A DNA stretch of 64,000 nt from Sporosarcina sp. P34 (GTDB taxonomy: Bacteria > Bacillota > Bacilli > Bacillales_A > Planococcaceae): positions 310,001 through 374,000 of the forward strand of contig NZ_PDZC01000003.1 in NCBI RefSeq assembly GCF_002743375.1, in the 5' to 3' direction. The notes beneath the pieces are model-generated. The model searched no databases, was not told where the DNA came from, and worked only from the letters and a program-made list of their open reading frames with translations. This document shows positions 55,366 through 62,560 of this stretch, one piece after another; the first letter of the stretch is position 1; the number at the start of each line of letters is the position of its first letter. The position numbers and the translations under genes were made by a program.

Positions 55366-55398
55366 AAAAAGGACTGCACTTGTTGCAGTCCTTTTTCT
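55366..55398 (+). terminator. rpmA terminator
   Basis: AAAAAGGACTGCA/TGCAGTCCTTTTT, with the right arm supplying the T tract. The second 21-bp array begins about 21 bp later. Confidence 0.9.
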
Positions 55399-55418
55399 TA
55401 TGTCAAGATTATCGGTAT

Positions 55419-55551
55419 GAGCGGATGGCAGGAAAGTATGAGCGCTTAGCCTGGTTGATAGAGCGGATAGCAAGTATGTTTGATCGCATGATCGTGTTTA
55501 TGAGCGGCTACAGGATTTATTGATCGCTTACGGGGGAAAAATGAGCGCTTG
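55419..55551. repeat. 20-21-bp-period intergenic array: seven TGAKCGSHT-like cores
   Basis: GAGCG or GATCG cores occur at 55419, 55440, 55461, 55482, 55502, 55522 and 55543. Intervals are 21, 21, 21, 20, 20, 21 bp. The wider core is TGAGCGGAT, TGAGCGCTT, AGAGCGGAT, TGATCGCAT, TGAGCGGCT, TGATCGCTT, TGAGCGCTT. The intervening bases are not conserved. It occupies most of the rpmA-spo0B gap. Confidence 0.75.
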
Positions 55552-55634
55552 ACCAATTTAACATGATGATTGGACATACATTTCACGCAATTTGTCCCTC
55601 AATAAAGGTTTTTTTAGTGATTTGCGCGCGAAAA

Positions 55635-55643
55635 TGCTATACT
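55635..55643 (+). promoter_or_regulatory. spo0B extended -10
   Basis: TGCTATACT, the same string as upstream of folC and pilM; no clear -35. Confidence 0.5.
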
Positions 55644-55674
55644 AAGAAGTACGAAAACAGCTGGTGGTGAAAAT

Positions 55675-56208
55675 ATGGGGAAGAATGAGCTAAATGTGTC
55701 GCAGGCAGTGAGACATAGTCGACACGATCACATGAATGATCTGCAGTTGATCCTCATGAATATTGATATGGGGAAATATACAGATGCGCGAAACTGTATA
55801 CTTGAGAAAACAGCGGACATGCAGCGACAAGCATTGCTACAGAGATTAGACATGCCTCTTACAGAGGAGTGGATCACGACACTTGGATGGCGATATCCTG
55901 TTCTACAGGTACAGCTGTATTGTGATATTACGGAAAAAATTGCTTCAAGTGAAATAGACCACTTGTTGGTCGACTACTTGGAACAAGTCGTGCTGGCTGT
56001 GGAAGCACATATCCAGCGCTATGCAGATTGTCCTGTGACGATTGAAGTCACGACAGAAACTGCAACTTGGAGTATGCAACTGACATTTACCGAGCTGTAC
56101 GCAAAGCAACTAGACATCCCAGAACATTCATCACAGCTTACGGTCGAAGTCCTAGGTGAACCGAATCAATGGACGTTTACCATCAGTGGACAATTAGGAG
56201 GATTATAA
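55675..56208 (+). CDS. spo0B: Sporulation initiation phosphotransferase Spo0B
   Basis: A 177-residue phosphorelay protein that passes phosphate from Spo0F to Spo0A. The helical hairpin at the N-terminus contains HSRHDHMNDLQL, where His17 matches the phosphorylated His30 of B. subtilis. The C-terminal half is a degenerate kinase-like domain. Location rpmA-spo0B-obg is as in B. subtilis. Confidence 0.9.
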   Translation: MGKNELNVSQAVRHSRHDHMNDLQLILMNIDMGKYTDARNCILEKTADMQRQALLQRLDMPLTEEWITTLGWRYPVLQVQLYCDITEKIASSEIDHLLVDYLEQVVLAVEAHIQRYADCPVTIEVTTETATWSMQLTFTELYAKQLDIPEHSSQLTVEVLGEPNQWTFTISGQLGGL

Positions 56209-56211
56209 ATT

Positions 56212-57504
56212 ATGTTTGTGGATCACGTGAAAGTATTTGTAAAAGGTGGCGACGGTGGCGATGGTATGGTTTCGTTCCGTCGTGAAAAATATATAGCCAA
56301 TGGTGGACCATCTGGTGGGGATGGCGGGAAAGGCGCAGACGTCATCTTTGTTGTGGATGAAGGGCTGCGTACGTTAATGGATTTCCGTTATCAGCGTCAC
56401 TTTAAAGCAGATCGTGGAGAACACGGTCAAAGTAAAAATATGCACGGTCGTAGCGGTAAGCATATGATCGTTAAAGTTCCGCCTGGCACAGTCGTCAAAG
56501 ATGCGGAAACCGAAACGATTATTGCAGATTTGGTTGAACATGGCCAGCAAGCAGTCATCGCGCGCGGTGGGCGTGGAGGACGCGGAAACAGCCGTTTCGT
56601 TACGCCACAGAACACAGCGCCAGAGCTTTCTGAAAAAGGTGAACCGGGTGTTAGTAGGGATATCATCCTTGAATTAAAAGTTCTCGCTGACGTGGGTCTT
56701 GTGGGATTCCCAAGTGTTGGGAAATCGACGTTACTATCGGTCGTTTCATCAGCGAAGCCGAAAATCGCGGATTATCACTTTACCACGCTAGTTCCTAATC
56801 TCGGAATGATTGAAACCGATGATCAGCGTACATTCGTCATGGCGGATTTACCAGGGTTGATTGAGGGGGCGTATGAAGGAGTTGGTCTTGGGCATCAGTT
56901 CTTACGTCACATCGAACGTACACGTGTTATCGTACACGTTATCGATATGTCGGGACTTGAAGGCCGTGATCCGTTCGAAGACTATCAGACGATCAATAAA
57001 GAACTGGAACAGTACAATATGCGATTGACTGAACGTCCACAGATCATTGTGGCGAATAAAATGGATATGCCAGATGCACAAGAAAATCTAGAGGCATTCA
57101 AAGAGGCACTCGGTGATGAAGAGATCCAAGTGTTCCCGATTTCCGCATTGACAAGAACAGGTTTAGATCCATTGCTGTATGCCATTTTAGACCTACTTGA
57201 AACCACACCGGAATTCCCTATGTTGACAGATGCGGATGAGGAAACAAGCAATTCCGTATTGTATAAACACGAATCAACTGGACCTGATTTCATTATTTCG
57301 CGTGACGATGATGGAGCGTTTATGTTGTCTGGTTATACGTTGGAGCGCTTGTTCCAGATGACCGACTTCAACTTCGATCAATCAGTTCGCAAGTTCTCTC
57401 GTCAGATGCGTGGTATGGGAATCGACGAAGCATTGCGTGAACGTGGTGCGAAAAACGGTGATATCGTACGCATCATGAATTACGAATTCGAGTTCTTGGA
57501 ATAA
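56212..57504 (+). CDS. obgE: Obg-family GTPase
   Basis: A 430-residue essential GTPase in ribosome maturation and stress/sporulation signalling. Glycine-rich Obg fold ([20 protein letters not shown], then [11 protein letters not shown]), G1 GFPSVGKS at about 165-172, switch [12 protein letters not shown], and G4 ANKMD. The C-terminal OCT domain includes [18 protein letters not shown]. Starts three bases after spo0B. Confidence 0.97.
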   Translation: MFVDHVKVFVKGGDGGDGMVSFRREKYIANGGPSGGDGGKGADVIFVVDEGLRTLMDFRYQRHFKADRGEHGQSKNMHGRSGKHMIVKVPPGTVVKDAETETIIADLVEHGQQAVIARGGRGGRGNSRFVTPQNTAPELSEKGEPGVSRDIILELKVLADVGLVGFPSVGKSTLLSVVSSAKPKIADYHFTTLVPNLGMIETDDQRTFVMADLPGLIEGAYEGVGLGHQFLRHIERTRVIVHVIDMSGLEGRDPFEDYQTINKELEQYNMRLTERPQIIVANKMDMPDAQENLEAFKEALGDEEIQVFPISALTRTGLDPLLYAILDLLETTPEFPMLTDADEETSNSVLYKHESTGPDFIISRDDDGAFMLSGYTLERLFQMTDFNFDQSVRKFSRQMRGMGIDEALRERGAKNGDIVRIMNYEFEFLE

Positions 57505-57535
57505 GGTCGAAATGGCTCGTTTTGGGGGGAGCGAA

Positions 57536-57991
57536 ATGGAACAAATCGGGGAAGGCCAGTTTTATTTAGTGCGCGAAGATGTATTGACCGAGTCGATGCA
57601 GAAAATGCTCGAAGCTAAACGAATGATGGCAAGGGGCGAAGTGACAACGATCCAAGAAGCAACTAAACGGGTCGGTTTGTCACGAAGTGCTTTTTATAAA
57701 TATCGTGATGCCGTGTTCCCGTTCGAATCGATTGCACGGGACCGGATTTTGACGATTTTTATTCAACTGGAAGATTTAAAGGGTTCTTTAGCTGTGCTTT
57801 TGGAAGTCGTCTCAGAGGCGAAATGTAATGTATTGACGATCCACCAGACGATTCCTGTCCAGGGGCGCGCCAATATTACGTTATCGTTGGATGTGACGGA
57901 AATGGAAATTAAAGTAGAAGCATTTTTACAGCGACTCAAAGCACCTCGATTTATTGATTCCGTTGACTTAATTAGTTCAGGGGTTTTCTGA
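57536..57991 (+). CDS. pheB: ACT-domain protein PheB
   Basis: A 151-residue protein with an N-terminal helix-turn-helix-like segment (TTIQEATKRVGLSRSAFYKYRD) and a C-terminal ACT domain (LAVLLEVVSEAKCNVLTIHQ). It lies upstream of pheA in B. subtilis too and probably senses an amino acid. The ATG at 57536 follows GGGGGGAG; an upstream in-frame ATG (57512) has only AAGGT. Confidence 0.88.
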   Translation: MEQIGEGQFYLVREDVLTESMQKMLEAKRMMARGEVTTIQEATKRVGLSRSAFYKYRDAVFPFESIARDRILTIFIQLEDLKGSLAVLLEVVSEAKCNVLTIHQTIPVQGRANITLSLDVTEMEIKVEAFLQRLKAPRFIDSVDLISSGVF

Positions 57992-58019
57992 CCTCTTAAA
58001 TCAGTGGGGAGATGAAAGA

Positions 58020-58907
58020 ATGATGACCGAAAAGAAGTATGTACCTTCCGTTGCGTTTTTGGGACCAGAAGCATCCTTCACCCATATTGCAGCGTCCGAT
58101 TTATTCGGCATGGAAGGCTTAACACCACGTCCGACGATTCCAGATTGTATAGAGGCAGTGACAGAAGGACATGTCGCGTATGCAGTCGTTCCATTGGAGA
58201 ATGCACTCGAAGGTTCCGTACCGTTGACGATCGATTATTTATTCAATAGTGAAGAGTTGTTTATTACAGCCGAAATTTCCATGCCGATTGAACAGCATAT
58301 GTTAGTGAATAAATCGCAAATGGATCATTTGGATCAATTGGATTCGATTCAGTCTCATCCGCATGCGTTGGCACAATGTCATAAGTTTTTGCAATATCGT
58401 TACCGCAGGATTCCGTTGATTCAAACGACGTCTACTGCAGCGGCAGCAAAATCTATTTCTGAACAGCCAGAACTGCGTGTTGCGGCAATTGGCAACCGTT
58501 TGGCGGCAGAAACGTACGGTTTACATATAGCAGAAGAGAATATTCATGACTTCCACTTCAACCATACCCGTTTCGTCGTGTTGTCGTTGCGTAAGGAGAA
58601 GATGGAGCATTCGAAGCATGCTTCTTCATCCAAGACGACATTGATGGTAAAGTTGCCTGAAGACGACCGTCCAGGGATGCTACATCAGATTCTGTCAGTG
58701 TTCTCGTGGCGTCGGTTGAACTTGAGCAAGATCGAGTCACGACCATTAAAGACAGGTCTCGGGCATTATTTCTTTATTATTGATATTAATGAATCAGAAG
58801 AGCATCCGATGATGAAAGGTGCGATGGAAGAGCTGGCTGCACTCGGCTGCACAGCGCGTTCTTTAGGTACGTATTATGTCTATGAATCTGGAGAGTTTGT
58901 TTCTTGA
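58020..58907 (+). CDS. pheA: Prephenate dehydratase
   Basis: A 295-residue enzyme that converts prephenate to phenylpyruvate for phenylalanine synthesis. The catalytic domain begins VAFLGPEASFTHIAA, with VVPLENALEGSV. The C-terminal ACT regulatory domain carries the Phe-binding ESRP (LSKIESRPLKTGLG), so feedback inhibition is expected. Confidence 0.96.
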   Translation: MMTEKKYVPSVAFLGPEASFTHIAASDLFGMEGLTPRPTIPDCIEAVTEGHVAYAVVPLENALEGSVPLTIDYLFNSEELFITAEISMPIEQHMLVNKSQMDHLDQLDSIQSHPHALAQCHKFLQYRYRRIPLIQTTSTAAAAKSISEQPELRVAAIGNRLAAETYGLHIAEENIHDFHFNHTRFVVLSLRKEKMEHSKHASSSKTTLMVKLPEDDRPGMLHQILSVFSWRRLNLSKIESRPLKTGLGHYFFIIDINESEEHPMMKGAMEELAALGCTARSLGTYYVYESGEFVS

Positions 58908-59009
58908 GATAAGATAGATCGATGCAATGTGAGTAAATAATACCTATCAACATTTTCATTGCACGATGACTAGTATTGGTTAACTACACTTGAAATAGAA
59001 CTAGAATTG

Positions 59010-59040
59010 CCCTTAAACTTAACTACGTTTAAGGGTTTTA
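59010..59040 (+). terminator. pheA terminator
   Basis: CCCTTAAAC/GTTTAAGGG followed by TTTTA. Confidence 0.8.
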
Positions 59041-59089
59041 CTAATTCATACATTATTGTAAATAAGAGATATCTGTCCATTCACTATAA

Positions 59090-59208
59090 ACGTAGGATTG
59101 AAGCGTCTCCCAGCTGGAGCGGAAATCCCATGCACTATCTTCCTGTCTTACTAGCAGAACGGACTTAATTCGCAACCATCCTCTATTACGGAGGATGGTT
59201 TTTTATTT
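59090..59208 (+). other. Intergenic GC-rich element ending in a terminator
   Basis: A GC-rich segment (59100-59130; AAGCGTCTCCCAGCTGGAGC with a CTCC/GGAG hairpin) stands out in an AT-rich gap. At 59174-59207 AACCATCCTC/GAGGATGGTT plus six Ts forms a strong terminator with no gene before it. Either a small untranslated RNA or a repeat remnant lies between the pheA and safA units. Confidence 0.45.
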
Positions 59209-59319
59209 GGAATAAACAAGTCCCTGATGAATATACATAACAAGAGAGGAGGCCTACACATATTGTCACGAAAGTAGGCGTCCGTTCATACGATGGATTG
59301 ATGGAAGGGGGAATTGTTA

Positions 59320-60399
59320 GTGGAAGTTCATATTGTCGTCAAGGGTGATACATTATGGAAGATCGCAAGACAATACGGTATACCGTTCGAGGAACTGAAA
59401 CGGGTGAATGCGCACCTGGCGAATCCTGACTATATCGTTCCCGGCATGAAAATATTCTTGCCAATGGATAAGAAAAAGCCTCATCATAAAGGTGATCATA
59501 CGAAACCGCAGGAGAAGCCACACGAGAAACCACATCATGAAAAACCGATGAAACCGCCACACCAGGAGAAGCCTTCAAAGCCGGCACCTCCACAAACGAA
59601 ACCACCGAAGCATCACGTGCCGCCGCTCCCACAAGCGCCACAGATGCCACCGATGCAGCAGAAGCCTTTGCCGCAAGTACCGCCAATGCAACAACAGCCG
59701 GCACCGCCACCACCGCCGATGCCGCAACAACAGACTCCACCGGCGGCGCCACAGATGCCGATGCCAATGCCAATGCCGCCAAGTATGCCGGCTCCACCGA
59801 TGTGGCAAGCAGTATTCCCGATTTGCGGATGGATGCCAATTTTTGATGCGGACTGCCATCCACATATGCCTCAACAGCCGATGCAGCCGATGCCACCGCC
59901 AATACAGGCGCCAATCAAACCGATGCCGCCAAAAGAGTCACCCGAGTGGTGTGAAGAATCACCTCATCACCATAAACCAGTGCCCGCACCTATGCCGGAT
60001 GGCTGGCAATTGATCGAATCGAGTTCATTACACATGAAACCGATGCCTCAACCAATGCCACAACCGAAGTCGCCTGAGATGCAGCCAATGCCTCAACAGC
60101 CTGCACCGATGCCAATGCCGCAACAACCGACGATGCCGCCTAAAGCAGATGTACCGCCATCATGGTGTCCGTCAAATCAGCCACATTGCTCACCAAATTG
60201 GCCGGTTCAACCTCAATGGTCGACACAACCGGAATGTATACCGGCGATGCAGTGGATGCCGTATCCGCATATGATGCCATTGCCAATGCCGATGCCTCCG
60301 ATGTGGCAACAACCTCCAGGTAATCAGGGTGATTGTGGATGTAATACACCTCCATATCAACCGATGCCAATACAGGAGGACTGGCACCGAAACCAGTAA
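59320..60399 (+). CDS. safA: Spore coat morphogenetic protein SafA
   Basis: A 359-residue protein. LysM domain at residues about 3-48 (EVHIVVKGDTLWKIARQYG), which in B. subtilis targets the protein to the forespore cortex/coat boundary. The rest is low complexity, rich in Pro, Met, Gln and His: a KPHHEKP stretch, then PMPQQ/PMQPMP-type repeats with scattered Trp and Cys. The GTG at 59320 follows AAGGGGGA and gives the family start; a TTG six bases earlier is too close. Confidence 0.87.
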   Translation: MEVHIVVKGDTLWKIARQYGIPFEELKRVNAHLANPDYIVPGMKIFLPMDKKKPHHKGDHTKPQEKPHEKPHHEKPMKPPHQEKPSKPAPPQTKPPKHHVPPLPQAPQMPPMQQKPLPQVPPMQQQPAPPPPPMPQQQTPPAAPQMPMPMPMPPSMPAPPMWQAVFPICGWMPIFDADCHPHMPQQPMQPMPPPIQAPIKPMPPKESPEWCEESPHHHKPVPAPMPDGWQLIESSSLHMKPMPQPMPQPKSPEMQPMPQQPAPMPMPQQPTMPPKADVPPSWCPSNQPHCSPNWPVQPQWSTQPECIPAMQWMPYPHMMPLPMPMPPMWQQPPGNQGDCGCNTPPYQPMPIQEDWHRNQ

Positions 60400-60405
60400 C
60401 CGCGT

Positions 60406-61275
60406 ATGGCAGACAATCAACGATTTACCAAAATCAAAAAGAATGTCTGGAAAATGGAATCAGGCGGAGCGATATATTCTGTAAAAAAGTATGCATCACT
60501 TGCTCAAGCTGTAAAAGTTCGCCAAGTTCATCAATTACTTAGTGCACAACATTTTCCGTATATCTTGCCGATTGTCGATAAATCGGATCCACTGTTGATC
60601 ATGCAGCCGTGGCTGGAAAATGCGAAAGCGGTCAACTTTAAGCGCAGAATAGATCGCATTGATTCGTTCCGTGCACTGCAAGCGTTACATGATACGAAAT
60701 ATACGATTGATTGGCAATCGATTTCTTGTCTACCGCATTATCATATGATTGAAAAGTGGGAAGTCCGTCTTGCGCGGTTTGAAGAGTTACGGGGAATGTG
60801 TGGAGCGTTTCTTGCTTCCACAACGATTGACCAGTTGTTAAAGTACGGACAGGATGCGTTGCTGATAGCCAAGAAAGAACCGCCTCCTGTACATTCCTTG
60901 ACGCTGCTACATGGTGATGTCGTACATCATAATATTTTGCGTGACGCGAACGGAAATATCCGCTTTATCGATTTTGATTTAGCGTGTCTTGGAACGGAAG
61001 AGGATGAACGTGTGTTGTGGATGCATCGTGTGTTGCCACAGATTTCCTACAATCCGACTTTTTTGATGGGGGAGCATCCGGCGCTGCAAACTTTATCAAA
61101 CCAGTCTCTTGCGAAGCTATTGTATCCGAATGAAGTACTTCGCGAATGGTTACATCTGTTGTCGTTGCCATTAGCGCAACAGCAACGGATGGCTAGCAAA
61201 CTTCTGCATTTCACAGATACCGCGCTCTCACATTGGCCGAGATTATGGTATGATATAGAGCGAATGATGAAGTAG
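60406..61275 (+). CDS. CotS/YsxE-like kinase-fold spore protein
   Basis: A 289-residue aminoglycoside-phosphotransferase-fold protein. The catalytic loop LLHGDVVHHNIL (about 168-179) and FIDFDLACLG as the DFG-like metal motif are intact. Related CotS/YsxE proteins are spore-coat associated. In B. subtilis ysxE follows spoVID; here the relative follows safA by six bases with no clear ribosome site, so it is probably translated by coupling. Substrate unknown. Confidence 0.8.
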   Translation: MADNQRFTKIKKNVWKMESGGAIYSVKKYASLAQAVKVRQVHQLLSAQHFPYILPIVDKSDPLLIMQPWLENAKAVNFKRRIDRIDSFRALQALHDTKYTIDWQSISCLPHYHMIEKWEVRLARFEELRGMCGAFLASTTIDQLLKYGQDALLIAKKEPPPVHSLTLLHGDVVHHNILRDANGNIRFIDFDLACLGTEEDERVLWMHRVLPQISYNPTFLMGEHPALQTLSNQSLAKLLYPNEVLREWLHLLSLPLAQQQRMASKLLHFTDTALSHWPRLWYDIERMMK

Positions 61276-61287
61276 GAGGTTTGATCC

Positions 61288-62013
61288 ATGGCAGGCCATT
61301 CCAAGTGGAAGAATATCCAAAATAGAAAAGGCGCACAGGATGCAAAACGAGGAAAGATCTTTCAGAAGATGTCGCGTGAAATTTACGTGGCAGCAAAGTC
61401 TGGCGGAGATGATCCAGACACGAATCCAGCTTTACGTCTAGCAATCGATAAATCAAAGAGTGCGAATGTCCCGAATGATGTGATTCAGCGGGCAATTGAT
61501 AAAGCAACAGGTTCAGGTGCGGATGAAAACTATGAAGAAGTAATCTATGAAGGGTACGGACCAGGTGGTGTTGCGGTCCTCGTCTATACCTTGACAGAAA
61601 ACCGCAATCGTACGGGACCCAATATGCGCGTGGCGTTCAATAAAAATGGCGGTAGTTTAGGGGAAACTGGCTCCGTCAACTATTTATTTGAACGCAAAGG
61701 CCGTCTGTTCATCGAACGTACGCAAGAAACGGACGAGGACGCAGTCATGCTGGCGGCTTTGGAGGCAGGGGCTGAAGATGTTATTTCGACAGAAGACGGA
61801 TTTGAAATTCTGACGGAACCCTCTGAATTCCTGAATGTAAAAGAAGCGCTCGAAGCGGAAGATTTGGTATTTATTTCAGCAGAAGTAGATATGGTTCCGT
61901 CCGTTTATGCGGATTTGAGTGAAGAGCAGCAAGAACAGTTTATGCAGATGATCGATGCGTTAGAAGATGACGACGACGTTCAAAACGTTTATTCTAATGC
62001 GTCGGATGAGTAA
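61288..62013 (+). CDS. yrbC: YebC/TACO1-family translational regulator
   Basis: A 241-residue protein starting AGHSKWKNIQNRKGAQDAKRG, the diagnostic YebC N-terminus, with GYGPGGVAVLV and GSVNYLFERKG later. Members relieve ribosome stalling on proline-rich or difficult stretches, or act as regulators. The adjacent safA encodes many Pro runs, a suggestive pairing. The ATG follows GTAGGAGG. Confidence 0.94.
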   Translation: MAGHSKWKNIQNRKGAQDAKRGKIFQKMSREIYVAAKSGGDDPDTNPALRLAIDKSKSANVPNDVIQRAIDKATGSGADENYEEVIYEGYGPGGVAVLVYTLTENRNRTGPNMRVAFNKNGGSLGETGSVNYLFERKGRLFIERTQETDEDAVMLAALEAGAEDVISTEDGFEILTEPSEFLNVKEALEAEDLVFISAEVDMVPSVYADLSEEQQEQFMQMIDALEDDDDVQNVYSNASDE

Positions 62014-62021
62014 TGAATACT

Positions 62022-62071
62022 AGCCAGTTAACAACTTTCAAGCAAGTAAAGTTGTTAACTGGCTTTTTAGT
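62022..62071 (+). terminator. yrbC terminator
   Basis: The perfect 17-bp stem AGCCAGTTAACAACTTT/AAAGTTGTTAACTGGCT is followed by TTTTT. Confidence 0.92.
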
Positions 62072-62073
62072 AG

Positions 62074-62102
62074 TTGACAATGATAATGAGATTCATTATC
62101 AT
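62074..62102 (+). promoter_or_regulatory. Fur-controlled promoter
   Basis: TTGACA (62074-62079) and TATCAT (62097-62102), 17-bp spacer. GATAATGAGATTCATTATC (62082-62100) matches the 19-bp Fur consensus at 17 positions and fills the gap, so iron repression is expected. Confidence 0.88.
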
Positions 62103-62159
62103 TTAGGTTAGCTACTGGAGAATGTATTATCTTTAGTAGAATAAAAGGGGGAAATAAAT

Positions 62160-62480
62160 ATGATTATCGTAACAAACACTAATAAGATTATAAAAGACCG
62201 TGGGGATGAATTGGTTAACCGTTTTGATAAAGTAGGAAAAGTGGAGCAAATGGAAGGGTTTTTAGGACTGGAAGTATTGTTCACTGATCATTTACCAGAC
62301 TATGACGAAGTGACAATTAGCACCCGTTGGGAATCGAAAGAAGCTTTTGAGGCTTGGACGAAAAGCGATGCATTCAAGGAAGCACATTCTCATCGCGATG
62401 GACAGCCAGGCTACGTTATTAGCAATAAAGTGTCATTTTATGATGTAAGGGTAGTACGTAATCCAATCGTGGCGGTATGA
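62160..62480 (+). CDS. Haem-degrading monooxygenase (IsdG/HmoA family)
   Basis: A 106-residue ABM-fold enzyme. Asn6, Trp66 and His76 have the same spacing as the catalytic Asn7/Trp67/His77 of S. aureus IsdG. It should open the haem ring to release iron. The Fur box fits use under iron starvation. Monocistronic, with an AAAAGGGGGAAA ribosome site. Confidence 0.9.
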   Translation: MIIVTNTNKIIKDRGDELVNRFDKVGKVEQMEGFLGLEVLFTDHLPDYDEVTISTRWESKEAFEAWTKSDAFKEAHSHRDGQPGYVISNKVSFYDVRVVRNPIVAV

Positions 62481-62505
62481 CCGCGAGACGAATGTAAGAG
62501 ATTCA

Positions 62506-62545
62506 GAAAAAATAACCCCTCACTTTCATACTGCGAAGTGAGGGG
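62506..62545 (-). terminator. Terminator of the GMC oxidoreductase
   Basis: CCCCTCACTT/AAGTGAGGGG (62516-62525/62536-62545); on the minus strand a TTATTTTTT run follows. It may also end the converging haem-oxygenase transcript. Confidence 0.8.
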
Positions 62546-62560
62546 GGGATGTTAAACCTA

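Noticed and set aside
59339..59914. 191-codon frame antisense to safA
   Set aside because: Ala/Val/Ser low-complexity product of the Pro/Met/Gln repeats read backwards.
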